This document shows positions 32,700-44,884 of a stretch of 64,000 nt of DNA, piece after piece. A program made the translations under genes and the position numbers. The DNA comes from Lucinisca nassula (taxonomy: Eukaryota > Mollusca > Bivalvia > Lucinida > Lucinidae). Position 1 is the first letter of the stretch. Each line of letters starts with the position of its first letter. Under the pieces are notes generated by a model. It made no database searches. It worked only from the letters and a program-made list of their open reading frames with translations, and was not told where the DNA came from. The stretch covers positions 162,923,908-162,987,907 of the forward strand of contig OY757011.1 in assembly GCA_963580285.1 (NCBI GenBank), in the 5' to 3' direction.

Positions 32700-33490
32700 A
32701 TCGAAACAGATGATGATGATGATGATGATGAAAATAATGATAATAATTATAATGATAACAATGTTGATGGATAAAAAGATTTTCCGGTCACCCATCCAGG
32801 TACTAACCACAATATGTGTTGCTTAACTTCTATAATAGAAAAAGTATCTTGTTTTCCAGTGTATTGTAACCGGTTGCTTGGACGGCGAAAAAAATCATTT
32901 ATAAACTGAGAAAGGAAGGTGGACCCCCTCAATTATTGTTCTAAGTAAATAAAAAAAGAAACTAGGTGTCCACTGTCAGTTTGGCTACTTAACTAAGTTA
33001 AATTTGGAAGCTCATAGCCTTTTAAAAAGCATTAAAAATCTAACTTTTTGGCTAAAAATATCAATTTCTATAAATAGATCTCCTTTCATTTTCTTTGGCA
33101 AAAAAAAAAAAAAAAAACCTCTAGATTTCACGTCATCATTACTCGACTGACGTATTCCTAACAAAAAATACTGTGCATAATATGATGTCATTTCAGAGGC
33201 ATACTCTCCTCTTTTCCTAAATGAGCCTGCGCATGGCAAAATCCACAAATGGGAAAGATTTTACGGAGCTACACTACACAGTCCTTGTTTCATTTTTTTT
33301 GTCAAAACCATTAAGAAAACGCTCCTATTCAAATATATTAAAACTTTTAGCACTGAAAAAACTTAAAAACTTTCAGCTAAAAACTTCTGATAATGTTCAT
33401 ACTTCTGCCCAAGAAGAGAGTGTGGGTACACATTAGAACCGCCTAAACAGGTTTCGTGACGCATACATGTACATTGTGGGTACTACTTAG
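32700..33490. repeat. Left inverted arm of the 4.3 kb unit, copy 1
   Basis: Includes (GAT)n near 32707-32735, GACGTATTCCTAACAAAAAA, TTTTCCTAAATGAGCCTGCG and ATGGCAAAATCCACAAATGGG. It is the reverse complement, with indels, of about 35640-36275. Confidence 0.75.
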
Positions 33491-34027
33491 ACCCACTCAT
33501 CACGGGAATAAGTCCGTGAAATGAACACCCCCTTAACCCCAATTTATATGGAGAAAACTAGGGTCTACGTGGGGTTCACATTATTTTTCTTATTTCCGCT
33601 CCAAGACATAGTTGGTGATGCTCGTCAGAACCGCCTAATTCAGACGGTTCTAATGAGCACTCACAACCTATGTTTGCAGGGAACATAAGAAAAATGCCAC
33701 GGATTTTCATCATAAAAGAGCCATTTTAAAGATGTGAAGCAATGCACTTTGTCGCACGGGTATGTTATAGTAATGACAATAATGCCTTCTTCTAACGAGC
33801 TCCTTTAAAGTATGTAGGTTTCATTACGACAGCAAGTCTGTGTAACGTATACACTTGTAAACTTTATAACTAATATTGCCGTTAGTACCTGGATGGCGGA
33901 CCGCAACCGCAAGTTTTCTTTATCCGTCAACATTATTATTATTATTATTTTCATCATCATCGTCATCATTTGTTTCGATTTGTTTCGCCGCTTCTGTTTC
34001 CATGCATTTGTGATATGTCTTAGGCCC

Positions 34028-34462
34028 GTTTGCGGGGTCTGATCCTTAAATTCCCGTACTAAAAGCAAACAATGTAGGCCCTGATCAGACGCTGTATTTT
34101 GCGGGGTCTGACCTTTAAATTCCCGTACTGAAAGCAAAGAATGTAGACCCTGAACAGACGCTGTGTTTTGCGGGGTCTGACCCTTAAATTTCCGTACTGA
34201 AAGCAAACAATTTAGACCCTGATCAGACGCTCTGTGTTTTGCGGCGTCTGACCCTTCAATTTCTGTACTGTAAGCAAACAATGCAGAACATAATCAGACG
34301 CTGTGTTTTGCGGCGTCTGACCCTTAATTTTCTGTACTGTAAGCAAACAAAGTAGGCTCTGATCAGACCCTGTGTTTTACGGTGTTTGACCCTTAAATTT
34401 CTGTACTGTAGGCAAACAATGTAGACCCTAATCAGAGTCCGTGTTTTGCGGCGTCTGATCCT
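34028..34462. repeat. Seven tandem ~64 bp units built on a MITE core
   Basis: The unit reads GCAAACAATGTAGGCCCTGA, TCAGACGCTGTATTTTGC, GGGGTCTGACCCTTAAATT. The TGATCAGACGC...GCGTCTGA centre and flanking GCAAACA are the core of the TTAA MITEs found elsewhere. Repeated in copy 2 at about 43687-44128. Confidence 0.8.
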
Positions 34463-34654
34463 TAAACTTGAAAGATCTTACATAGGACGCACAGCGGAGA
34501 CTGATCAGCCAGCGCATTCAGGGCGATTAGATACGCTGGCCGCCTATGTTCCATCGCGAAAACACACTTATATAAGTTTGACCCCGTTAAACCCCACAGT
34601 TATAAGTAAACCTGGGATTTACAGGGGTACAATTTATTCTTCTAATTCCTGCTC

Positions 34655-35035
34655 AAAACATTTGATTGTAGGTACCCCTTAGAACCGCCACTGGGCGGTT
34701 CTAATGAGTACACACAATATCTGCTTTCTAGCAGAAATAAGAAAAAAAAAACCACTGGGATTTAGAGGGGTTGTACATTATTTTTCTTTTTTTATTCTCA
34801 AAAATATGATTTGTGGGTACACATTAGAACAGTCTCACCGAGGCGACAATAACCAGTACACACAATCTCTGTTTTGAGCTCAAAACATAGACTGTGAGTG
34901 CACGTTAGAATTGCCTCATCGGGGCAGTTCTAATGAGTACACACAATCTAAGTAGCTCAAAACATAGATTGTGAGTACACGTTCGACCCGCCTCATCGAT
35001 GCGGTTCAAACAAATACACACAATTAATGTTTTGA
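34655..35035. repeat. Run of GTGGGTAC/GTACCCAC-type hairpins
   Basis: Four hairpins in ~380 bp share the form ATTGTGGGTACACATTAGAA, a CCGCC...GGCGG loop stem, and TTCTAATGAGTACACACAAT. Further ones lie at 33595-33680 and 35800-35870. The same set is in copy 2 (44320-44700). Confidence 0.75.
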
Positions 35036-35220
35036 GCATAAATATGAAAAATATGATAATTTTTCATCGATAATGTTTCATTTTTTTTTCTGGTAAAATT
35101 TTCAATGTACTTGAATATAGGTGTGTTTTTGTGATGTCATGGGCGCGACATGCACTGACTATGCCACGCAGTCTGATCAGTCTTGACTTTGACATATGTT
35201 CATTCGACCGACTACATAAT

Positions 35221-35500
35221 CGACCCCCGCCCATCGGGGCTTGAATAAATAGATAGGCTGCATGATGCTTCCACGCAGAGCTGAAACCGACCGCACCCGA
35301 ATACCGGTAAACCGCTTTAGAGGATCTAAGCATGCCCAGGCAGTCCGTCCATGCTTATAAATCCCTATTGGTTTCATTGGGCGACAGGGTTTGAGATGTC
35401 ATTTCATCTTATTGTCGGTTAAAAGTCCCACAAAATCGGAAGCAACGTCTCCAAAATGACATTTATAGTGTTGGTGGGGACGTTAAATTTCAAATAAAAC
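35221..35500 (+). mobile_element. SINE-like element S3, copy j
   Basis: ACCCCCGCCCATCGGGGCTT to GGGGACGTTAAATTTCAAAT. Present at the same place in copy 2 (44885-45164), so it predates the duplication. Confidence 0.88.
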
Positions 35501-35639
35501 CAAATACATATACCCGCTCTTGTTGTTGACAAGTCTATATATATAATGGTGAAATGGTGATAAGGTCTAATAAACACCAGTCAACAGATTAAAATGAACA
35601 ATAATTAATGACAAGCGATCGCGTGTGAAGAAGTCAATA

Positions 35640-36275
35640 TTGTGGTGCGTCTAAGTAGTGCCCACAATGTACATGTATGCCTTTGTCATTCTGCCCCCCC
35701 CCCCCCCCCCCCACTCCCCACACACACACTGAACAAAGCTTTTATAAAGTAAAATAGAGGTGAACAGGGTATACATTATTTTTTTGGTCCTTGCTCAAAT
35801 GCATAGATTGTGGGTATTCGTTAGAACCGACCTGTTGGGGTGGTTCTAATGAGTACCTACAATCTATTCCTGGGCAGAAGTATGAAAATTATCAGAAGCT
35901 TTTAGTGCTAAAATTTTTAATATACATGTATTTGAATAGGCGCGATTTCTTTATGGTTTTGATAAAAATGAAACAAGCAGTGTCCACTGTAGCCCCTTAA
36001 AATCTTTCCCATTTGTGGAATTTGCCATGCGCAGGCTCATTTAGGAAAAAAGAGAAGCATGCTTCTGTAATGACATCATATTGTGCACAGTATTTTTGTT
36101 AGTTATACGTCAGTCGAGGTATGATGACGTCAAATCTGCAGGGTTTTTTTTTTCTGCAAAAAAAAAAAAAGTTGATCTAGTTTTTTTATCCGTCAATATT
36201 ATTATTATTTTATTATTATTATCATCATCATGATTTGTTTCCCCGATTCTGTTTCCATGCATCCTAAAACATTGC
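35640..36275. repeat. Right inverted arm of the 4.3 kb unit, copy 1
   Basis: TCTTTCCCATTTGTGGAATT, GCCATGCGCAGGCTCATTTA, GTTATACGTCAGTCGAGG and (ATT)n/(CAT)n mirror the left arm. A C19 run sits at about 35694-35712. Confidence 0.75.
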
Positions 36276-36305
36276 ACACATGCACGGAAACAGAAACGGG
36301 GAAAC
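36237..36305. repeat. Hairpin at the copy 1 / copy 2 junction
   Basis: GTTTCCCCGATTCTGTTTCC ATGCAT pairs with ATGCACGGAAACAGAAACGG GGAAAC. The last base is directly followed by the next unit copy. The same hairpin is at 45932-46000 before copy 3. Confidence 0.8.
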
Positions 36306-36478
36306 CATGTCGAACTTTAACGGACATCCAGGTAACTGATGTCAGTTAAAGTTAATACATAGATTTATATAGGAACTTCATAATTATTTCCGCATAAAAT
36401 AAAAACTTATAAGAATAACTTTTCTGTGCAAGCGGCTCATGATTTTACATTCTTTTTCAATTATCCACATGTGTTTTT

Positions 36479-39400
36479 AGCTCACCGTCACGTAGTGACG
36501 AGGTGAGCTTTTGGGATCACTTTTTGTCCGTCGTCCGTCGTGCGTGCGTCCGTCCGTCCGTGCGTCCGTGCGTCCGTAAACAATTTCTTTAAACGACATC
36601 TCCTCCTAAACCACTGATCGGATTTTGACCAAACTTCACAGGAATGATCCTTAGGTGGTCCCCTTTCAAAGTTGTTCAAATGGTTCCGGTCCGTTGCACA
36701 TCTAGGTCACAGGAGCCAAAAACAGATTTTTTTCACCAAAAACTTAAAAAATCTTCTTCTCTGAAACCACAAGGCCCAGGTCTTTGATATTTGGTATGAA
36801 GCTTCATCTAGTGGACCCCTACCAAGATTGTTCAAATTATAGTGCTGGGGCCAAAAATGCCCCCGCCCCGGGGCCCTTTGGTTTTACATAGGCTTATATA
36901 GGGAAAATCTTTAAAAATCTTCTTCTCTGAAACCACAAGGCCCAGGTCTTTGATATTTGGTATGAAGCTTCATCTAGTGGACCCCTACCAAGATTGTTCA
37001 AATTATAGTGCTGGGGCCAAAAATGCCCCCGCCCCGGGGCCCTTTGGTTTTACATAGACTTATATAGGGAAAATCTTTAAAAATCTTCTTCTCTGAAACC
37101 ACAAGGCCCAGGACTTTGATATTTGGTATGAAGCTTCATCTAGTGGACCCCTACCAAGATTGTTCAAATTTTAGTGCTGGGACAAAAAATGCCCCCGCCA
37201 CGGGGCCCTTTGGTTTTACATTGGCTTATATAGGGAAAATCTTTAAAAATCTTCTTCTCTGAAACCACAAGGCCCAGTCCTTTGATATTTGGCATGAAGC
37301 TTCATTTAGTGGACCCCTACCAAGATTGTTCAAATTATAGTGCTGGGGCCAAAAATGCCCCCGCCCCGGGGCCCTTTGGTTTTACATAGACTTATATAGG
37401 GAAAGTCTTTAAAAATCTTCTTCTCTGAAACCACAAGGCCCAGGTCTTTGATATTTGGCATGAAGCTTCATCTAGTGGACCCCTACCAAGATTGTTCAAA
37501 TTATAGTGCTGGGGCCAAAAATGCCCACGCCCCGGGGCCCTTTGGATTGACATAGACTTGTATAGGGAAAATCTTTAAAAATCTTCTTCTCTGAAACCAC
37601 AAGGCCCAGGACTTTGATATTTGGTATGAAGCTTCATCTAGTGGACCCCTACCAAGATTGTTCAAATTTTAGTGCTGGGACAAAAAATGCCCCCGCCACG
37701 GGGCCCTTTGGTTTTACATTGGCTTATATAGGGAAAATCTTTAAAAATCTTCTTCTCTGAAACCACAAGGCCCAGGTCTTTGATATTTGGCATGAAGCTT
37801 CATCTAGTGGACCCCTACCAAGATTGTTCAAATTAAAGTGCTGGGGCCAAAAATGCCCCCGCCCCGGGGCCCTTTGGTTTTACATAGACTTATATAGGGA
37901 AAATCTTTAAAAATCTTCTTCTCTGAAACCACAAGGCCCAGGACTTTGATATTTGGTATGAAGCTTCATCTAATGGACCCCTACCAAGATTGTTCAAATT
38001 TTAGTGCTGGGACAAAAAATGCCCCCGCCACGGGGCCCTTTGGTTTTACATTGGCTTATATAGGGAAAATCTTTAAAAATCTTCTTCTCTGAAACCACAA
38101 GGCCCATGTCTCTGATATTTGGTATGAAGCTTCATCTAGTGGACCCCTACCAAGATTGTTTAAATTATAGTGCTGGTGCCAAAAATGCCCCTTCCCCGGG
38201 GCCCTTTGGTTTGACATAGGCTTATATAGGGAAAATCTTTAAAAATCTTCTTCTCTGAAACCACAAGGCCCAGGACTTTGATATTTGGTATGAAGCTTCA
38301 TCTAGTGGACCCCTACCAAGATTGTTCAAATTATAGTGCTGGGGCCAAAAATGCCCCCGCCCCGGTGCCCTTTAGTTTTACATAGGCTTATATAGGGAAA
38401 ATCTTTAAAAATTTTCTTCTCTGAAACCACAAGGCAAGTTTCATCTAGTGGACCCCTACCAAGATTGTTCAAATTTTAGTGCTGGGACAAAAAATGCCCC
38501 CGCCACGGGGCCCTTTGCTTTTACATTGGCTTATATAGGGAAAACCTTTAAAAATCTTCTTCTCTGAAACCACAAGGCCCAGTCCTTTGATATTTGGCAT
38601 GAAGCTTCATTTAGTGGACCCCTACCAAGATTGTTCAAATTATAGTGCTGGGGCCAAAAATGCCCCCGCCCCGGGGCCCTTTGGTTTTACATAGACTTAT
38701 ATAGGGAAAGTCTTTAAAAATCTTCTTCTCTGAAACCACAAGGCCCAGGTCTTTGATATTTGGCATGAAGCTTCATCTAGTGGACCCCTACCAAGATTGT
38801 TCAAATTATAGTGCTGGGGCCAAAAATGCCCACGCCCCGGGGCCCTTTGGATTGACATAGACTTGTATAGGGAAAATCTTTAAAAATCTTCTTCTCTGAA
38901 ACCACAAGGCCCAGGACTTTGATATTTGGTATGAAGCTTCATCTAGTGGACCCCTACCAAGATTGTTCAATTTTAGTGCTGGGACAAAAAATGCCCCCGC
39001 CATGGGGCCCTTTGGTTTTACATTGGCTTATATAGGGAAAATCTTTAAAAATCTTCTTCTCTGAAACCACAAGGCCCATGTCTCTGATATTTGGTATGAA
39101 GCTTCATCTAGTGGACCCCTACCAAGATTGTTTAAATTATAGTGCTGGTGCCAAAAATGCCCCTTCCCCGGGGCCCTTTGGTTTGACATAGGCTTATATA
39201 GGGAAAATCTTTAAAAATCTTCTTCTCTGAAACCACAAGGCCCAGGACTTTGATATTTGGTATGAAGCTTCATCTAGTGGACCCCTACCAAGATTGTTCA
39301 AATTATAGTGCTGGGGCCAAAAATGCCCCCGCCCCGGTGCCCTTTAGTTTTACATAGGCTTATATAGGGAAAATCTTTAAAAATTTTCTTCTCTGAAACC

Positions 39401-40420
39401 ACAAGGCAAGTTTCATCTAGTGGACCCCTACCAAGATTGTTCAAATTTTAGTGCTGGGACATAAAATGCCCCCGCCACGGGGCCCTTTGGTTTTACATTG
39501 GCTTATATAGGGAAAATCTTTAAAAATCTTCTTCTCTGAAACCACAAGGCTCAGGTCTTTGATATTTGGTATGAAGCTTCATCTAGTGGACCCTTACCAA
39601 GATTGTTCAAATGATAGTGCTGGGGCCAAAAATGCCCCCGCCCCGGAGCCCTTTCGTTTTACATAGGCTTATATAGGGAAAATCTTTAAAAATCTTCTTC
39701 TCTGAAACCCCAAGGCCCAGGACTTTGATATTTGGTATGAAGCTTCATCTAGTGGACCCATACCAAGATTGTTCAAATTATAGTGCTGGGACAAAAAATG
39801 CCCCCGCCACGGGGCCCTGTGGTTTTACATTGGCTTATATAGGGAAAATCTTTAAAAATCTTCTTCTCTGAAACCACATGGCCCAGGTCTTTGATATTTG
39901 GTATGAAGATTCATCTAGTGGACCCCTACCAAGATTGTTCAAATTATAGTGCTGGGGCCAAAAATGCCCCCGCCCAGGGGCCCTTTGGTTTTACATAGGC
40001 TTATATAGGGAAAATCTTTAAAAATCTTCTTCTCTGAAACCACAAGGCCCAGGACTTTGATATTTGGTATGAAGCTTCATCTAGTGGACCCCTACCAAGA
40101 TTGTTCAAATTATAGTGCTGGGGCAAAAAATGCCCCCGTCCCGGGGCCCTTTGGTTTTACATAGGCTTATATAGGCAAAATCATTCAAAAATCTTCTTCT
40201 CTGAAACCGCTAGGCCCAGGTCTTTGATATTTGATGTGTAGCTTCATCTTGTGATTGTTCAAATTATAGCCTTTGTTGATGTTTGGTATGAAGCTTCACC
40301 TTTAAGACCTCCCTCAACATTATGCACATTAAAGCCCTGGGGCCAATAATGGCCCTCTCTGGGGCCCACTTTTTACGCTATGGATCAGGTGAGCGATCCA
40401 GGGCCATCATGGCCCTCTTG
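36479..40420 (+). mobile_element. Helentron-like tandem-core element, subfamily 1, 3.94 kb
   Basis: 5' hairpin AGCTCACCGTCACGTAGTGA / CGAGGTGAGCT, (CGTCCGTC)n tract, then about 21 units of 166 bp (for example 36764 to 36930). The 3' end is CAGGTGAGCGATCC, GGGCCATCATGGCCC, CTCTTG. Copy 1 of the surrounding unit shows the empty site GTGTTTTTAATG, so the insertion is certain. Units are more alike than in 25170-28621. Blocks of units are repeated as larger blocks (see findings). Confidence 0.87.
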
Positions 40421-41774
40421 TGTTTAATATTAGGATCACTTTTTGTATGTCATCCATTCGTAAACAATTTCTTCAAACAACATCTCCTCCTAAACCACTG
40501 ATCGGATTTTGACCAAACTTCACAGGAATGATCCTCAGGTGGTACCCTTTCAAAGTTGTTCAAATGGTTCCGGTCCATTGCACATATAGGTCACAGGAGC
40601 CAAAAATAGATTTTTTTCACCGAAAACTTAGAAAATCTTCTTCTCTGAAACCGCAAGGCCAAGGTCATTGATATTTGGTATGTAGCTTCATCTAGTGAAC
40701 ACCTACCAAGATTGTTCAAATTATAGTGCTGGGGCCAAAAATGCCTCCGCCCTGGGGCCTTTGATTTTACATGGGCTTGTATAGGAAAGTCTTCAAAAAT
40801 CTTCTTCTCTGAAACCACAAGGCCCAGGTCTTTGATTTTTGATATGAAGCTTCATCTAGTGGACCCCTACCAAGATTGTTCAAATTATAGTGCTGGGGCC
40901 AAAAATGCCCCCGCCACGGGGCCCTTTGGTTTTATATGGGCTTATATAGGGAAAATCTTCTTCTCTGAAACCACAAGGCCCAGGTCTTTGATTTTTGGTT
41001 TGAAGCTTCATCTAGTGGACCCCTACCAAGCTTGTTCAAATTATAGTGCTGGGGTCAAAAATGCCCCCGCCCTGGGGCCCTTTGGTTTTATATGGGCTTA
41101 TATAGGGAAAATCTTCTTCTCTGAAACCGCAAGGCCCAGGTCTTTGATATTTGATTTGAAGCTTCATCTGGTGGACCCCTACCAAGATTGTTCAAATTAT
41201 AGTGCTGGGGCCAAAAATGCCCCCGTCTCGGGGCCCTTTGGTTTTACATGGGCTTATATAGGGAAAATCTTTAAAAATCTTCTTCTCTGAAACTGCAAGC
41301 CCCAGGTCTTTGCTATTTGGTATGAAGCTTCATCTAGTGGACCCCTACCAAGATTGTTCAAATTAAAGTGCTGGGGCCAAAAATGCCCCCGCCCCGGGGC
41401 CCTTTGGTTTTACATAGGCTTATGTAGGGAAAATCTTTAAAAATCTTCTTCTCTGAAACTGCAAGGCCCAGGTCTTTGATATTTGGTATGAAGCTTCATC
41501 TTGTGGACCGCTACCAAGATTGTTCAAATTATAGTCCTGGGGTTATAACCCTTTGGTTTTACATAGACTTACATAGGGAAATCTTTAAGATTTTAATCTT
41601 CTTCTCTGAAACTGCAAGGCCCATGTCTTTGATATTTGGTATGAAGCTTCATCTTTGTAGACCTCACTCAACATTATGCACATTATAACCTTGGGGTCAA
41701 TAATGGCCCTCCCCGGTGATCACTTGTTACTCTATGGATCAGGTGAGCGATCCAGGGCCATCATGGCCCTCTTG
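40421..41774 (+). mobile_element. Helentron-like element, second tandem copy, 5' cap lost
   Basis: It starts TGTTTAATATTAGGATCACT, lacking the AGCTCACC hairpin, continues with the usual CCATTCGTAAACAATTTCTT lead and ~7 units of the 166 bp core, and ends CAGGTGAGCGATCC, GGGCCATCATGGCCC, CTCTTG. It is head-to-tail with the preceding element and is part of the same insertion into the 4.3 kb unit. Confidence 0.78.
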
Positions 41775-43686
41775 TTAATGAAATTTTATGAACAACTTTT
41801 TAGTCCTTTTTACATATATTTGGAAGCACCCACTAAATGTATAGAATATATAGTAAAACTATTGATTACAGCGACAAAAACTGATGAATTTCTTTTCATA
41901 ACTTTTTTGTAAATTGTTATTTCTTTTCTGTGCCAGCGGAAGTAAAATTGCAAATTTATTGTGAACACGCCCATATACATTTTGTAAAATAAAAATGAAT
42001 ATAATTTGGTCCTTTTTGAAAATGAAATACACTGCCCCCTTTTTCTATTTACAGTTTACCTTGGTCACCTAGGTAACCATGGCTAGGAGCTGTGGGAGAT
42101 AATCATTTATTTTCTGTGTTGTACGCGTTAATTCCCTTCATTATCAGCAGAGCTGAGAAAGGTCGTGTCCGTATAAGTCCGGTATGGTACCAGCAACTTA
42201 GGTTTGGAAGGTCCGGTATGCAAATCGAAACAGATGATGATGATGATGATGATGATGAAAATAATGATAATAATAATAATGATAACAATGTTGATGGATA
42301 AAAAGATTTTCCGGTCACCCATCCAGGTACTAACCACAATATGTGTTGCTTAACTTCTATAATAGAAAAAGTATCTTGTTTTCCAGTGTATTGTAACCGG
42401 TTGCTTGGACGGCGAAAAAAATCATTTATAAACTGAGAAAGGAAGGTGGACCCCCTTGATTATTGTTCTAAGTAAATAAAAAAAGAAACTAGGTGTCTAC
42501 TGTCAGTTTGGCTACTTAACTAAGTTAAATTTGGAAGCTCATAGCCTTTTAAAAAGCATTAAAAATCTAACTTTTTGGCTAAAAATATCAATTTCTATAA
42601 ATAGATCTACTTTCATTTTCTTTGGCAAAAAAAAAAAAAAAAAAACCTCTAGATTTCACGTCATCATTACTCGACTGACGTATTCCTAACAAAAAATACT
42701 GTGCATAATATGATGTCATTACAGAGGCATACTCTCCTCTTTTCCTAAATGAGCCTGCGCATGGCAAAATCCACAAATGGGAAAGATTTTACGGAGCTAC
42801 ACTACACAGTCCTTGTTTCATTTTTTTTTGTCAAAACCATTAAGAAAACGCTCCTATTCAAATATATTAAAACTTTTAGCACTGAAAAAACTTAAAAACT
42901 TTCAGCTAAAAACTTCTGATAATGTTCATACTTCTGCCCAAGAAGAGAGTGTGGGTACACATTAGAACCGCCTAAACAGGGCGGTTCTAACGAACACCCA
43001 CAATCTATGCATTTGAGCAAGAACGAGAAAAATAATGTATACCCCGTTGACCTCTATTTTACTTTGTAAAAGTTTGACATGTTCAGTGGGGGGTTGCAGA
43101 ATGACAAAGGCGTGCTTTCGTGACGCATACATGTACATTGTGGGTACTACTTAGACCCACTCATCACGGGAATAAGTCCGTGAAATGAACACCCCCTTAA
43201 CCCCAATTTATATGAGGAAAACTAGGGTCTACGTGGGGTTCACATTATTTTTCTTATTTCCGCTCCAAGACATAGGTTGTGGATGCTCGTCAGAACCGCC
43301 TAATTCAGACGGTTCTAATGAGCACTCACAACCTATGTTTGCAGGGAACATAAGAAAAATGCCACGGATTTCATCATAAAAGAGCCATTTTAAAGATGTG
43401 AAGCAATGCACTTTGTCGCACGGGTATGTTATAGTAATGACAATAATGCCTTCTTCTAACGAGCTCCTTTAAAGTATGTAGGTTTCATTACGACAGCAAG
43501 TCCGTGTAACGTATACACTTGTAAACTTTATAACTAATATTGCCGTTAGTACCTGGATGGCGGACCGCAACCGCAAGTTTTCTTTATCCGTCAACATTAT
43601 TATTATTATTATTTTCATCATCATCGTCATCATTTGTTTCGATTTGTTTCACCGCTTCTGTTTCCATGCATTTGTGCAATGTCTTA

Positions 43687-44128
43687 GGCCCGTTTGCGGG
43701 GTCTGATCCTTAAATTCCCGTACTAAAAGCAAACAATGTAGGCCCTGATCAGACGCTGTATTTTGCGGGGTCTGACCTTTAAATTCCCGTACTGAAAGCA
43801 AAGAATGTAGACCCTGAACAGACGCTGTGTTTTGCGGGGTCTGACCCTTAAATTTCCGTACTGAAAGCAAACAATTTAGACCCTGATCAGACGCTCTGTG
43901 TTTTGCGGCGTCTGACCCTTCAATTTCTGTACTGTAAGCAAACAATGCAGAACATAATCAGACGCTGTGTTTTGCGGCGTCTGACCCTTAATTTTCTGTA
44001 CTGTAAGCAAACAAAGTAGGCTCTGATCAGACGCTGTGTTTTACGGTGTTTGACCCTTAAATTTCTGTACTGTAGGCAAACAATGTAGACCCTGATCAGA
44101 GTCCGTGTTTTGCGGCGTCTGATCCTTA
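43687..44128. repeat. ~64 bp tandem array in copy 2
   Basis: Same array as 34028-34462 with a few substitutions (for example TGATCAGACGC where copy 1 has TGATCAGACCC). Confidence 0.8.
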
Positions 44129-44884
44129 AACTTGAAAGATCTTACATACGACGCACAGCGGAGACTGATCAGCCAGCGCATTCAGGGCGATTAGATACGC
44201 TGGCCGCCTATGTTCCATCGCGAAAACACACTTATATAAGTTTGACCCCGTTAAACCCCACAGTTATAAGTAAACCTGGGATTTACAGGGGTACAATTTA
44301 TTCTTCTAATTCCTGCTCAAAACATTTGATTGTAGGTACCCCTTAGAACCGCCACTGGGCGGTTCTAATGAGTACACACAATATCTGCTTTCTAGCAGAA
44401 ATAAGAAAAAAAAAACCACTGGGATTTAGAGGGGTTGTACATTATTTTTCTTTTTTTATTCTCAAAAATATGATTTGTGGGTACACATTAGAACAGTCTC
44501 ACCGAGGCGACAATAACCAGTACACACAATCTCTGTTTTGAGCTCAAAACATAGACTGTGAGTGCACGTTAGAATCGCCTCATCGGGGCAGTTCTAATGA
44601 GTACACATAATCTAAGTAGCTCAAAACATAGATTGTGAGTACACGTTCGACCCGCCTCATTGATGCGGTTCAAACAAATACACACAATTAATGTTTTGAG
44701 CATAAATATGAAAAATATGATAATTTTTCATCGATAATGTTTCATTTTTTTTTCTGGTAAAATTTTCAATGTACTTGAATATAGGTGTGTTTTTGTGATG
44801 TCATGGGCGCGACATGCACTGACTATGCCACGCAGTCTGATCAGTCTTGACTTTGACATATGTTCATTCGACCGACTACATAAT

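Larger units (their letters stand above)
32080..36305 (+). repeat. Tandem 4.3 kb unit, copy 1
   Basis: Begins CATGTCGAACTTTAACGG and ends in the hairpin GTTTCCCCGATTCTGTTTCC / GGAAACAGAAACGGGGAAAC. By eye it matches copy 2 at well over 95%. Compared with copy 2 it lacks 135 bp after 33451, 15 bp after 35680, and has a shorter C run. These account for nearly all of the 171 bp length difference. Contents: an inverted pair of long arms, hairpins of the GTGGGTAC/GTACCCAC type, a 64 bp tandem array and S3 copy j. No convincing gene. Confidence 0.9.

Noticed and set aside
32568..32810. Small frames with DDDDDDD or IIIIII
   Set aside because: Trinucleotide (GAT)n read in two directions, repeated in copy 2.
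33805..34281. 158-codon minus-strand frame with repeated LLSVREFKGQTPQNTASDQG
   Set aside because: Product of the ~64 bp tandem array. It is shortened and altered in copy 2.
36764..40200. Regular repeats that could suggest a CRISPR array
   Set aside because: 166 bp units are near-identical throughout with no unique spacers, in an animal genome.
40591..41688. Frames of 70-152 codons with repeated KLHLVDPYQDCSNYSAG
   Set aside because: Translation of the 166 bp tandem core; the repeat length only happens to be open here.
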